Shown: piece by piece, positions 18,623 to 28,170 of the stretch
Layout: each line of letters begins with the position of its first letter
Position numbering within the stretch: the stretch's first letter is position 1
Made by a program: the position numbers and the translations under genes
Source of the DNA: Lacrimispora xylanisolvens
GTDB lineage: Bacteria > Bacillota > Clostridia > Lachnospirales > Lachnospiraceae
DNA length: 64,000 nucleotides
Assembly (NCBI RefSeq): GCF_002934545.1
Contig: NZ_PTJA01000003.1
Span: 457,295 to 521,294 of the forward strand
Direction of reading: 5' to 3'
Notes under the pieces: generated by a model
What the model was told of the DNA's origin: nothing
Seen by the model: only the letters and a program-made list of their open reading frames with translations
Databases searched by the model: none

Positions 18623-20131
18623 ATGAGAGAGAAAGGTGAAGTTGTATTAGAAGTCCGGAATATGTGTAAGAACTTCGGATCAACCATAGCCCTTAACCAT
18701 GTAGATTTTCAAATCAGGAAAGGAGAGATACGAGGGTTAATAGGGGAAAATGGAAGCGGGAAATCAACCGTTTCATCAATTATTGCAGGAATGCAGCCAG
18801 CTACTGATGGAGAGATGTTTTACCATGGAAAACCATGGAAGCCAAAGACAATGTTAGAAGCGGCGAAAGCCGGAATCGGAATGATCGTCCAGGAAGCCGG
18901 AACAATCGACAATATCACAGTAGCCGAGAATATTTTTCTGGGGAACGCGGCTGATTTTTTAAAGGGACCCTTTGTCAACAGGAAGGCAATGACAAAGGCC
19001 GCCGCGAAAGCATTGACGGATTGTGGAATTGATTATATTAATGCGTCCTATCCCACCAGACTGCTGGATATGCAAAAGCGTAAGCTGGTTGAGATTGCAA
19101 AGGTAATGTCTTTGAATCCGGAGATATTAATTGTAGATGAAACTACCACAGCACTGTCCCAGCGCGGCAGGGATATCCTGTATAAAATTATGCACAAGCT
19201 GGCAGATGCGGGTAAGTCCGTAATGATTATTTCTCATGATATGGAAGAAATGATGACCCATTGTGATGTTCTTACAATTTTACGTGATGGTGAGATTATC
19301 GATAATCTGGATAAACAAGATTTTGAGGACAGTAAAATCAAGAAACTGATGGTAGGACGTGAGATTCAGGGTAATTATTACCGGAATGACAACGATACCT
19401 GGAGCGATGAAGTGGTCTTAAAAGCAAACTATATTACCACTCTGAATGATCTCATGTGTTTTAACCTGGAGCTGCACAAAGGTGAGATTCTTGGTATCGG
19501 CGGATTGTCAGACTGCGGCATGCATGCGTTAGGACGTGCTCTCTATGGTCTTGATGAGGTAATTGACGGTGAAGTAGTACTTACAGAAACAAATACGGTT
19601 GTAAAGGACAGTATTATTGCTTTTCAGCATGGCATGGGCTATGTATCCAAAAACCGTGATTCGGAATCCCTGGAACTTATGGCGCCAGTCAAAGAAAACA
19701 TTCAAAGCACCGGTTATTGGAAGAATATCTGGAAAAAGCCTTTGATTGATTTTAAGAAAGAGAAAAAGTATGTAACAGATCAGGTGGAAAGCCTGTCAAT
19801 AAAATGCCGGGATATCAATCAGCCGGTTCGATTTTTATCTGGCGGCAATAAGCAGAAGGTGGTATTTGGGAAGTGGATTGCCGCTGATTCCAGCATATTA
19901 ATTCTTGATTGCCCTACCAGAGGCGTTGACGTAGGCGTAAAAGCTTCCATGTATCAGTTGATGTATGAAATGAAAAAGCAGGGAAAAGCGATTATCATGA
20001 TCAGTGAAGAATTACCGGAACTGATCGGCATGAGTGACCGGCTTCTGATTATGCGGGATGGTGCAGTCAGCGGCGAATTTTACCGCAAAGATGGTTTAAA
20101 TGAGCATGACCTGATTAATTACATGATTTAA
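18623..20131 (+). CDS. ABC importer dual ATPase (RbsA-like) with altered second Walker B
   Basis: A 502-residue ATPase with two nucleotide-binding domains, powering the permeases at 20146 and 22452. Domain 1 has Walker A GENGSGKST and Walker B LIVDETTTALS. Domain 2 has the usual degenerate loop, LSGGNKQKV, and LILDCPTRGVDVG, in which Cys replaces the catalytic Glu of the second Walker B. Domain 2 is therefore probably poor at hydrolysis. ATG 18623 is preceded by GAGAGGT; longer upstream starts have none. The neighbouring sulfatases suggest a sulfated sugar as cargo. Confidence 0.9.
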   Translation: MREKGEVVLEVRNMCKNFGSTIALNHVDFQIRKGEIRGLIGENGSGKSTVSSIIAGMQPATDGEMFYHGKPWKPKTMLEAAKAGIGMIVQEAGTIDNITVAENIFLGNAADFLKGPFVNRKAMTKAAAKALTDCGIDYINASYPTRLLDMQKRKLVEIAKVMSLNPEILIVDETTTALSQRGRDILYKIMHKLADAGKSVMIISHDMEEMMTHCDVLTILRDGEIIDNLDKQDFEDSKIKKLMVGREIQGNYYRNDNDTWSDEVVLKANYITTLNDLMCFNLELHKGEILGIGGLSDCGMHALGRALYGLDEVIDGEVVLTETNTVVKDSIIAFQHGMGYVSKNRDSESLELMAPVKENIQSTGYWKNIWKKPLIDFKKEKKYVTDQVESLSIKCRDINQPVRFLSGGNKQKVVFGKWIAADSSILILDCPTRGVDVGVKASMYQLMYEMKKQGKAIIMISEELPELIGMSDRLLIMRDGAVSGEFYRKDGLNEHDLINYMI

Positions 20132-20145
20132 GGGAGGAAATTCAA

Positions 20146-21105
20146 GTGAAACAATTAACAAAAATAAAGGAAAATCGTTATTTCCTGGAAGTGTTTCCTT
20201 TTGCTATTCTATTTCTTCTTTTACTTGTGTTTGGATTGGGTACAGGAGGACGATTCTTTGCAAAAGCAAATATAACCGGGATTTTTAATCAGGCACTCAT
20301 AACCGCAACAGCCACCATTGGTATTGCATTTATCTATACCACCGGCAATCTGGATATCTCCATTGGTGCGGTTATTGCCCTGGCAGCAACGGTAGGCGGA
20401 AAAATCTATCTGGCAACAGAAAACGTAGTTATTATGATTCTGGTAACACTCCTGATCTGTCTGGCACTGATGGCATGGAATTCCACTTTATCTGTCAGCC
20501 TGCATATTAAGACAACCACAGCCGCAATCGTTATGATGCAGATTTATAAGGCAATCCAGGAATCACTGGTAGGTGCTGTAGATCTGGCTGTACCTTTTGC
20601 CATATGTTCTGCATTGGAAAAAAGCTCATTCCGGATCATTACCCTTTTGATGTATATGGTTCTGGCAATTGTAATTTACAATTTCACCCCATTTGGCAGA
20701 GCAATCCGCTTTATTGGAGGAAATGAAAACTGCGCTACCCAAAGCGGCCTTAGAAAGTCAACTTATATTCGCCTGAGTTTCCTGATTGCAGGAGTGGGAG
20801 TAGGTTTATCAGCCGTTTACACGATTATTCGCGTAGGAACCATTACTACCTCTACAGCCGGCAGTATGGGTATGGATGTAATGCTTGCTACTGTGCTTGG
20901 CGGAATGTCAATCTTTGGCGGAGACCGTTCCAAATGCTATGCCGGGGTACTGGGTGCAATTACGGTAGTCGTGTTAAACAAAGGGCTTCTTATGATGGGA
21001 GTGGATAACTCTCTCGTTCAGGGTATCCGGGGTATTTTATTCCTTTTGTTAGTGTATTTAAACAGCGAAAGACCTGATGTATTACCAACCAGAAAACAAT
21101 TTTAG
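20146..21105 (+). CDS. ABC importer permease (RbsC family), first of two
   Basis: A 319-residue membrane protein of the BPD_transp_2 family with the block TTGNLDISIGAVIALAA (about 65-81) and GGMSIFGGDRSK. Start is GTG, with AGGGAGG ahead. The operon holds another, different permease at 22452, so the channel is probably a heterodimer, unlike the importer at 10042-12516. Confidence 0.9.
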   Translation: MKQLTKIKENRYFLEVFPFAILFLLLLVFGLGTGGRFFAKANITGIFNQALITATATIGIAFIYTTGNLDISIGAVIALAATVGGKIYLATENVVIMILVTLLICLALMAWNSTLSVSLHIKTTTAAIVMMQIYKAIQESLVGAVDLAVPFAICSALEKSSFRIITLLMYMVLAIVIYNFTPFGRAIRFIGGNENCATQSGLRKSTYIRLSFLIAGVGVGLSAVYTIIRVGTITTSTAGSMGMDVMLATVLGGMSIFGGDRSKCYAGVLGAITVVVLNKGLLMMGVDNSLVQGIRGILFLLLVYLNSERPDVLPTRKQF

Positions 21106-21117
21106 GAGGAATGAAGA

Positions 21118-22440
21118 ATGAAAAGAAGAGTACTGGCAATTGCAATGGCATTCACTATGATGGCTGCAGGGCTGACGGGGTGTAAAAGTGCATCGGAGGA
21201 GGCAGCAGCTGAACCCACCACTACAGCGGCAGTCAGCAAAACGGCAGTGGAAAGTACGGCTGGTCAAACAACTCAGTCGGTAAATTACGATCATGCTGCT
21301 GATCATGAGAAATTTAAAATAGGTTTGGCATTTGGTGATATGTCTAACGAAAACCTGGAACGAATCGATTATCTTAAAAATTATATTGCACCAAAATACA
21401 ACGTGGAATTTATTGTTTCCGAGGCACTTGATTCCGCAGAAGCAGAACTTAATTTTATCGAAAATGCGCAAATTTCCGGAGCTAAGGGAATTCTCAGTTT
21501 TGCCCCGACTTACTGGGAGCAGGCGGGAAATAAATGCCAGGAACTTGGCATCTATTATGCGGTACAAAGAACAGCTGATACCTCAAGCATTGACGGACTG
21601 GAATATTTCTGTGGCGGGTTTGGTTCTCAGCAGTCATCAACGGCGGCTCAGATGAAAATTGCTGCTGAAAACTTCCTTGGCGGCGGCGAAAAACACGGCA
21701 TTCTGATACCAACTCTGCTGGCTTGCAAAAATAATGAGGCTCATCGTCTCAACGCAACCGCGATTATGGAAGCAATTCAGGAAGCATATGGTTTAAAATT
21801 CACCAAGCCAATTGATGAACTGATAGTTTCCGGTGAACCTGCAATGGCAGAAAACGATAAAGGAATTGATGTTTATCTGTATCCGGGAGAGATGAAAAAC
21901 GAAGATGTAATCACAGGTATTTCGGCAGCGTTATTAACTGGAAAATATGATGTAGTAATGGGTGCCGGCAATACATACACACAGTTATCACAGATTATTG
22001 ATGAAGCAGAGCGGGCATTTAACAAAAACATCATGGTGGCATCTGTTGGTGAATTATCCGAATCGTTACATACTGCAATGAATACAGATGACTGCACTGG
22101 TAATAAGGCTTTGGATTTTGCTGTAGTAAAGTCCACAACGGTAATTGCCGGAGAAGGTTTTGCAATTTTGATGAATGGTCTGTTGGGTGATTCTGACGTT
22201 CTCAAACCAGATGGCAAGGCAATGAAATTCCAGGCATTAAACTGGGGGTGTGACGGCCCGAAGCAATTGGCAGAGATTGAACAGCTGGATCAGGATGAAT
22301 CCACTTATGTATTTAATTCTGCAATGATTGATAAGATGATTAAAAAGACTAATCCCACTCTTACCAATGAGGAAATGCACACCATGTTAGGTGATTTAAC
22401 TCTGTATAATTGCTTAAAGATGTTGGGGCTTACCCAATAA
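21118..22440 (+). CDS. ABC importer substrate-binding lipoprotein
   Basis: A 440-residue lipoprotein: signal peptide, lipobox LTGC (Cys about residue 21), then a short Ala/Thr/Glu-rich linker and a sugar-binding domain distantly related to the RbsB fold (KIGLAFGDMSNENLERIDYL). It is longer than ordinary ribose-binding proteins. It lies between the two permease genes of the same importer. The ribosome site is AGGAGG eight bases before ATG. Ligand unknown; the flanking sulfatases suggest sulfated mono- or disaccharide. Confidence 0.85.
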   Translation: MKRRVLAIAMAFTMMAAGLTGCKSASEEAAAEPTTTAAVSKTAVESTAGQTTQSVNYDHAADHEKFKIGLAFGDMSNENLERIDYLKNYIAPKYNVEFIVSEALDSAEAELNFIENAQISGAKGILSFAPTYWEQAGNKCQELGIYYAVQRTADTSSIDGLEYFCGGFGSQQSSTAAQMKIAAENFLGGGEKHGILIPTLLACKNNEAHRLNATAIMEAIQEAYGLKFTKPIDELIVSGEPAMAENDKGIDVYLYPGEMKNEDVITGISAALLTGKYDVVMGAGNTYTQLSQIIDEAERAFNKNIMVASVGELSESLHTAMNTDDCTGNKALDFAVVKSTTVIAGEGFAILMNGLLGDSDVLKPDGKAMKFQALNWGCDGPKQLAEIEQLDQDESTYVFNSAMIDKMIKKTNPTLTNEEMHTMLGDLTLYNCLKMLGLTQ

Positions 22441-22451
22441 AGGAGACTGTC

Positions 22452-23474
22452 ATGAATAAGAGCGCACTTAGATTGAATATTAAAAATGCCATCTGTTCCT
22501 TTGGTGTACCTGTAGGGATATATCTGATAATGGAAATTATCTCTAGAGCGGTAACTGGAGCAGGAGTTATTAATAATATGGCAGATATGAAGAATCTGGC
22601 TCGAACCTTTGCCTCTTTGTTTTGTATTGCACTGGCTCTCAGCTGTAATCTGCCAGCCGGAAGAATGGATTTTTCACTTGGCTCCCAGATGATTCTGGCG
22701 GTGATTTTCGGCGGAAATATTGCATTAAGCCTGGGAATCGGAGGAATCGGAGTATTATTTTTCAGTATCATTTTTGGTGTGATTGCCGGCTTCATAGTTG
22801 GTGTGGCATTTGTAAAAACCAGAATTATTCCCATGATTCTTGGTATGGGAATGGCCCTGATCTACGAATGTATTTCATTCTCAGCATTTGGATCAAAAGG
22901 GCTTCAGACATTCGGAAACAATAAACTGGCAATTTTATCGGATGTATCTTTTATATGCTTCGTAGTGCTGCTGGTAACTCTGGTAATGGGATATTTATTT
23001 CTGATGTCACCATTTGGCTATAACCGCAAAGCAATTCAGGGAAATCAGAGGATTGCCATGAACTCAGGAATTAATATTTTCTCAAATTGTGTAATCTGTT
23101 ATACCATAGCAGGCGGTCTGGTGGCCATCGCCGGAGTCTTTGATACCGTTTTTAAAGGTAATCTGGCACCGGTTTTAGGTATGGCTTCCCGCGCTACGGT
23201 TATGGGAAATATGTTTGCTGTTATGCTTGGAATGACGCTGGCACGCTTCAGCAATTCTGTAGTCGGTATTTTGATGGCTGTATTGTCAATTAAAATTTTA
23301 ACTCTCGGTCTGTCCAAGCTGGCGTTAGACAACAGTATACAGACCATAATCATCTATTTCCTCTTCCTGATCCTGATGATCTATCGCATGAATGAAAGCG
23401 AGATCAAGGCATGGAAAAAGAAGAAATTAAGAATAGCAGAAGCAAAACGGATACGAGCAAAAATGGCAGAGTAA
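22452..23474 (+). CDS. ABC importer permease, second of two
   Basis: A 340-residue membrane protein related to RbsC-type permeases but divergent: the central block reads NLPAGRMDFSLGSQM in place of the usual GGIDLSVG. It carries about nine hydrophobic segments and a basic C-terminal tail (AWKKKKLR). I chose ATG 22452, just after AGGAGA, over an earlier in-frame start that would overlap the binding-protein gene. It is probably the partner of the permease at 20146. Confidence 0.87.
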   Translation: MNKSALRLNIKNAICSFGVPVGIYLIMEIISRAVTGAGVINNMADMKNLARTFASLFCIALALSCNLPAGRMDFSLGSQMILAVIFGGNIALSLGIGGIGVLFFSIIFGVIAGFIVGVAFVKTRIIPMILGMGMALIYECISFSAFGSKGLQTFGNNKLAILSDVSFICFVVLLVTLVMGYLFLMSPFGYNRKAIQGNQRIAMNSGINIFSNCVICYTIAGGLVAIAGVFDTVFKGNLAPVLGMASRATVMGNMFAVMLGMTLARFSNSVVGILMAVLSIKILTLGLSKLALDNSIQTIIIYFLFLILMIYRMNESEIKAWKKKKLRIAEAKRIRAKMAE

Positions 23475-23486
23475 TAGGAGAAAATC

Positions 23487-24938
23487 ATGAAAAAACCCGA
23501 TATATTAATATATTTGAGCGACCAGCACAGCCCCATCTTTTCCGGATGGGGTGCTGTGCCGGTTGAAACGCCGAATTTAGATAAATTAAGGCAGGATGGG
23601 ACTAATTTTACAGAGAGTTACACCTCCTGTCCGTTATGTGTACCAGCCAGAATGTCAATGCTGTCAGCAAAACTGCCTTCCAGAACGGGTGTATATTCTA
23701 ATTTTGATACCCTGGCGGATACCACGCCAACATTTCTTCATCCCTTTGTAGCTGCAGGGTATGAGACAGTGCTGATTGGGCGGATGCATTTTATAGGGCA
23801 GGATCAAAGACATGGTTTTACAAAGCGTCTGGTGGGGGATATCACACCAGTCACCTGGAACCGTCCAGGCGACTCATTAGCTGAGGAACGGGGAGTATTT
23901 AAGGACTGTTTTATGGATACCTGCTGTACGGATGTAATAGGAGGCGGAGAATCTCCGGTGCTTCATTATGATGAAGCAGTGGTGGAGGCCGCCCTTGAAT
24001 ATCTGTCTGAAAAGCATGAAAAGCCACAATTAATTGTAGTTGGAACCTATGGTCCCCATTATCCATATGTGGCGCCAAAAGAATTGTATCTGAAATATTT
24101 AGACCGTGTAACAGTGCCTGAAAGTTTTGAAACGGATATGCCCATGAACCGGCTGCTGGAAAAAAAGAAAAAGGATCGTTCCTTTGATGCGGACGGTGCC
24201 AGGCAGGCAATTGCAGCTTATTGCGGTATGATTGAGCATATGGATGGACAGATCGGCAGGGTAAGGGCCGCTTTTCACGATTATACCAAACGTTTCAATC
24301 AGTCTTCCATATTCTGCTACCTGTCAGATCATGGTGATCAGGTTGGAGAAAACCGCTTCTATGGAAAGCAGACATTTTTTGAAAAGTCGGCGAAGATTCC
24401 GTTTCTATTTGCCGGAGATGGCATTGGTGCTGCCCGGAGTGTGGCTGCTCCCGTCAGCATTATGGATTTGGGGCCAACGATGTGCGAACTGGCCGGGCTG
24501 GAATTTCCTGTTGAAACCGACGGAATCAGTCTGGCAAAAATACTGAAAAAAGAAAAAGAGCCGGACTATAAACGGGCAGTCATCAGTCAGTTCATGGCGG
24601 GCGATTTTAATGAGAGCAGATGCTATGCAGTTATGGTAAGAAAAAAGCAGTATAAATATATTACTTACCATGGCTATGAGGCAGAAGATATGCTTTTTAA
24701 TCTTGCAGGTGATCCGGAAGAAAAAAATAATCTGTATTCTGAAAATCCGGATATAGCCAGTGAACTAAGAAGTATTGCCATGGCGATAGCGAACCCGGAT
24801 CAGGAAGAAAAATCCTCCAGAGATCATTGGCAGATGTATAAATGGATGATGGCCTGGGAAAGGGAAACTGGTATGGACGACAGAGAACGCTGGAGTAAAA
24901 ACCCGGTAACTGCCAGAGACTTACCAGAGGTCAGATAG
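23487..24938 (+). CDS. Cys-type sulfatase
   Basis: A 483-residue sulfatase. The signature CVPARMSML places Cys51 at the formylglycine position, and LSDHGDQVGE supplies metal-binding residues. The CxPAR form (Ala for Ser) is seen in some branches that include phosphonate monoester hydrolases and choline sulfatases, so the subfamily differs from its two neighbours. No signal peptide is visible. It follows the permease gene by 12 bases in one operon. Its substrate is not known; location argues for an imported sulfated sugar. Confidence 0.88.
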   Translation: MKKPDILIYLSDQHSPIFSGWGAVPVETPNLDKLRQDGTNFTESYTSCPLCVPARMSMLSAKLPSRTGVYSNFDTLADTTPTFLHPFVAAGYETVLIGRMHFIGQDQRHGFTKRLVGDITPVTWNRPGDSLAEERGVFKDCFMDTCCTDVIGGGESPVLHYDEAVVEAALEYLSEKHEKPQLIVVGTYGPHYPYVAPKELYLKYLDRVTVPESFETDMPMNRLLEKKKKDRSFDADGARQAIAAYCGMIEHMDGQIGRVRAAFHDYTKRFNQSSIFCYLSDHGDQVGENRFYGKQTFFEKSAKIPFLFAGDGIGAARSVAAPVSIMDLGPTMCELAGLEFPVETDGISLAKILKKEKEPDYKRAVISQFMAGDFNESRCYAVMVRKKQYKYITYHGYEAEDMLFNLAGDPEEKNNLYSENPDIASELRSIAMAIANPDQEEKSSRDHWQMYKWMMAWERETGMDDRERWSKNPVTARDLPEVR

Positions 24939-24951
24939 GAGCAAGAGAATT

Positions 24952-26310
24952 ATGAATAAAAAAAATATTTTATTTTTAGTAGCCGATGATATGAATTATA
25001 ATTCTCTTGGTGCTTTTGGCTGCCCGGTAGAGGATATCAGCCCTAATCTGGACGGACTTGCTGCTGAGGGGCTCATATTGGAACGGGCTCATGTAACAGC
25101 CGCAATCTGCATGCCTTCCAGAGAGTGTCTGTTAACAGGTAAATATCCTCATCGAAACGGTGCACCAGGATTTAATCCCATTGCTGCAGATGTAACGACC
25201 TTAACGGAATATCTTCATAAATATGGCTATCTAAATGGTATTTGCGGAAAAGAAGAGCACTGTAAGCCCATTGAGAAATTTGAGTGGGATTATATGGGGG
25301 ATGTATTTAATGCAAAACATCTCTATGGCAGAGCACCTTATATCTATTATCAAAAGGCAACAGAATTTTTTGAAAAAGCAAAAGCAGAGAATACACCGTT
25401 CTTCTATATGGCCAATTCTCACGATCCCCACCGCCCCTTTGCCGGAAGTGACCAGGAATTAAAAAAGTATGGGTATCATACTTACGCTTCCCGCTATTAC
25501 AAACCAGAGGAAGTGGCTGTACCAGGTTTCCTTCCTGATATTCCTGAAGTCAGAAAAGAAGCAGCTGAGTATTTTTCCAGTGTACATCGCTGCGATGAAA
25601 CAATGGGAATGGTACTAAAAGCATTAAAGGAATCAGGGATGTATGACGATACTATTATAGTATTTTTAAGCGATAACGGGATGGCTTTTCCATTTGCTAA
25701 AACAAACTGTTATTTAAACAGCAATCGTACTCCAATGATTGTCAGAGCGCCTGGTGTAACAAATGCAGGCGAACGAGATACGGCTCACTTTGTTTCAGGA
25801 ATTGATTTTATGCCAACAATGCTGGAACTGTTGGAGCTGCCCATTCCAAACGATATGGATGGCCGTTCTTACGCAGCAGTATTAAAGGGACAAAAGGAAT
25901 CCGGCTGGGAAGATGTTTATACTCAGATTACATCAACAGCCAGACATGATCTGTATCCAATGCGGGCAGTTCAGGATGCAGAGTATGCTTACATATTTAA
26001 TGACTGGTCAGATGGCAGTTATCAGTTTATGAATGAATCAAAATTCGGCCGGACTTATCGGGCGATGGTGGAAGAATCAAAAACCAATGAAGCGGTTGCT
26101 GCCCGCGTTCAAATGTATGATTACCGGAGTAAAGAAGAGTTGTATGATTTAAAGAAGGATCCAGATGCCCTGGAAAATTTAATTGACAGGCCTGAATATC
26201 TGGAGACCGTGATTCGCTACCGTCAGAAAATGTTAAGATATATGGAAAATACCAAAGATGCGATTGTCGTTCAGTATCAGAAAGCAATACTGGATTTGGA
26301 TGAGTATTAA
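24952..26310 (+). CDS. Cys-type sulfatase, heparan sulfamidase-like
   Basis: A 452-residue sulfatase with signature CMPSRECLLTG (Cys53) and LSDNGMAFPFAKTN, the latter resembling the N-sulfoglucosamine sulfohydrolase branch, though I would not rely on this for substrate. No signal peptide. AGGAG precedes the ATG. It ends the importer-sulfatase operon and is followed by a strong terminator. Three different sulfatases in one locus suggest a glycan with several sulfate positions. Confidence 0.87.
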   Translation: MNKKNILFLVADDMNYNSLGAFGCPVEDISPNLDGLAAEGLILERAHVTAAICMPSRECLLTGKYPHRNGAPGFNPIAADVTTLTEYLHKYGYLNGICGKEEHCKPIEKFEWDYMGDVFNAKHLYGRAPYIYYQKATEFFEKAKAENTPFFYMANSHDPHRPFAGSDQELKKYGYHTYASRYYKPEEVAVPGFLPDIPEVRKEAAEYFSSVHRCDETMGMVLKALKESGMYDDTIIVFLSDNGMAFPFAKTNCYLNSNRTPMIVRAPGVTNAGERDTAHFVSGIDFMPTMLELLELPIPNDMDGRSYAAVLKGQKESGWEDVYTQITSTARHDLYPMRAVQDAEYAYIFNDWSDGSYQFMNESKFGRTYRAMVEESKTNEAVAARVQMYDYRSKEELYDLKKDPDALENLIDRPEYLETVIRYRQKMLRYMENTKDAIVVQYQKAILDLDEY

Positions 26311-26324
26311 GGAGCTGTTTGTAT

Positions 26325-26366
26325 AAAAAGGGCAAACCGGATTGATTTATCGTTTGGCCCTTTTTG
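26325..26366 (+). terminator. Terminator of the importer-sulfatase operon
   Basis: A stem of about 13 bp with one bulge (26325-26337 with 26352-26365), whose 3' arm ends in five T. Confidence 0.75.
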
Positions 26367-26397
26367 TAATGTAACAAACATCTGATGGAAAGCGAGA

Positions 26398-28170
26398 ATG
26401 GAACGTATGAATGTTTTTGGCATTATAAAACTGTTTGGAAAACATAACGGGAAGAGGAATCATCGCGTATCTCTGAAAAACATGATTCCAGGATTATTTT
26501 TAGGTATTATGATACCATTAGCAGTTATTTTAGTCATCTATTCCAGTTATATCGCACGTAGTGTGGAAGTTTCGTCCAGCCATTCTTCCAGAAGCCAGTT
26601 AGAGATATTTAAAAGCCATCTTGAAAGCACCATGAAGGCAACGGAGCGGGTAATGTCTGGAATGGTTTCAGGGAATGCCCAGTTTCAAAGTTTTTCAGTA
26701 GAACTGATGCTCAATGATATGTACAATCAGTCTTATAATGTGCAGCAGATTCTAAAGTCTAATCTGACTGCCAACGAAAATCTATATACAATGGCAATCT
26801 ACAGTCCGGTTAATAACTGGTATACCGGTGAGTATAATGCATATTATGAAATTACGGCTACCCAGCGGATACAGGCACAGAAAAATCTTGAACCAGAGAT
26901 TAAGAGGCTGATTAATCAGGGGGATTTTGATTTGTCCAAGTGGTTTTTTCATTCTGTCGGCGGAAGAGATTATCTTTTACGGGGAATGAATTACCGCACG
27001 GTTTACTGCATTGCAGTAATTGATCTGGAGAGGCTGAATACCATTGCAGTTCAGAATTACCACATGAATGGAACTTTAATATTTGGCAACGGGAAAACTG
27101 TAATTTATCCGGATCTGAAGCTGGGCCTTTCTCCTGATGAAATACAGAAAGCTGGTGACAGTTATCTGATCACTGATGCGGTGAGGAAATACCTTGTTGT
27201 TTCTGAACAGGCTGGTTATATTACCCTGATTTATGCAAGACCTTATGACGGGATATTGAATGAAATGACCTTGTTTCACATAATTGTTCTTATCTGTGCC
27301 GCAATGGCAGTTGTCGCAGTTCCTTTTGTCTCAATCTGGCTGTGGAAACTGGTTGTCAATCCCATTTCCCACCTCACAAGAACAATTGAAGCCATTCGAA
27401 GCGGCGATTTTTCTGCTCATGTGGATACGTATGCGGTAGAGGAATTTCGCCAGGTCAATGATATGTTAAATCAAATGATTGATGAGATCTCAGAATTGAA
27501 AATTGCCTCTTATGAAAAGGAGCTGGAAAAGCAGAATACGGAATACCAGCTGCTGCAATCTCAGATCCGTCCTCATTTCTATCTTAATTGTTTAAAAAAT
27601 ATATATGGTATGGCAGAGTCCGGGCAAAACAAAGAAATTCAGCAGATAATATTACATTTATCAAGTTATCTGCGTTATATTTTTACAATCAGCAAAGATT
27701 GTGTACCCCTTCAGAAAGAATTGGAGGTGTGCAAAAATTATGCTGATTTATTTTCATTAAATCAACATCAGGATATTGAATTTTCCTTAACTTATGATGC
27801 TGTTCTAACCAATATACCAATCCCGCCGGTCAGTCTGTTAACCTTTATAGAAAACAGCATTCATTATGGTTTTGTTCCAGGACAGAAGCTGAAACTGGTG
27901 CTTAAGGTAAGCCGTATTGTTACCGCTGAGAGGGTACTGATCCATATTATAGCGGCAGACAACGGACCTGGATTCACCCGGTCTGTTATAAACAGTATTG
28001 ATAAAGAGGAAATGATGATTGATGGGAAAGGGAAAAAACATGTTGGTATTTATAATGTGCTGAAGCGTTTCCGGTTACGCTACGGAGATGATTTTGCAGC
28101 TGCATTCCGCAACCGGGATGGGGCACTGGTTGAACTGTTTTTTCCATATACGGAAGGGGAAGATTTATGA
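26398..28170 (+). CDS. YesM-type sensor histidine kinase
   Basis: A 590-residue kinase with a membrane segment at about 30-52, a large extracellular sensing region (about 55-295), a second membrane segment (about 298-320), a HAMP domain (to about 375), a His_kinase domain with His393 in QIRPHFYLN, and an ATPase domain with ENSIHYG and DNGPGF. YesM kinases sense carbohydrates or partner binding proteins and act on the AraC-type regulator encoded next (ATGA overlap). It is the likely control system of the preceding sulfatase-importer operon. Confidence 0.92.
   Translation: MERMNVFGIIKLFGKHNGKRNHRVSLKNMIPGLFLGIMIPLAVILVIYSSYIARSVEVSSSHSSRSQLEIFKSHLESTMKATERVMSGMVSGNAQFQSFSVELMLNDMYNQSYNVQQILKSNLTANENLYTMAIYSPVNNWYTGEYNAYYEITATQRIQAQKNLEPEIKRLINQGDFDLSKWFFHSVGGRDYLLRGMNYRTVYCIAVIDLERLNTIAVQNYHMNGTLIFGNGKTVIYPDLKLGLSPDEIQKAGDSYLITDAVRKYLVVSEQAGYITLIYARPYDGILNEMTLFHIIVLICAAMAVVAVPFVSIWLWKLVVNPISHLTRTIEAIRSGDFSAHVDTYAVEEFRQVNDMLNQMIDEISELKIASYEKELEKQNTEYQLLQSQIRPHFYLNCLKNIYGMAESGQNKEIQQIILHLSSYLRYIFTISKDCVPLQKELEVCKNYADLFSLNQHQDIEFSLTYDAVLTNIPIPPVSLLTFIENSIHYGFVPGQKLKLVLKVSRIVTAERVLIHIIAADNGPGFTRSVINSIDKEEMMIDGKGKKHVGIYNVLKRFRLRYGDDFAAAFRNRDGALVELFFPYTEGEDL

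Noticed and set aside
21082..21567. Leftward Cys-rich reading frame of 161 codons
   Set aside because: It is the shadow of the binding lipoprotein gene at 21118; Cys and His come from reverse-read Ala and Thr codons.
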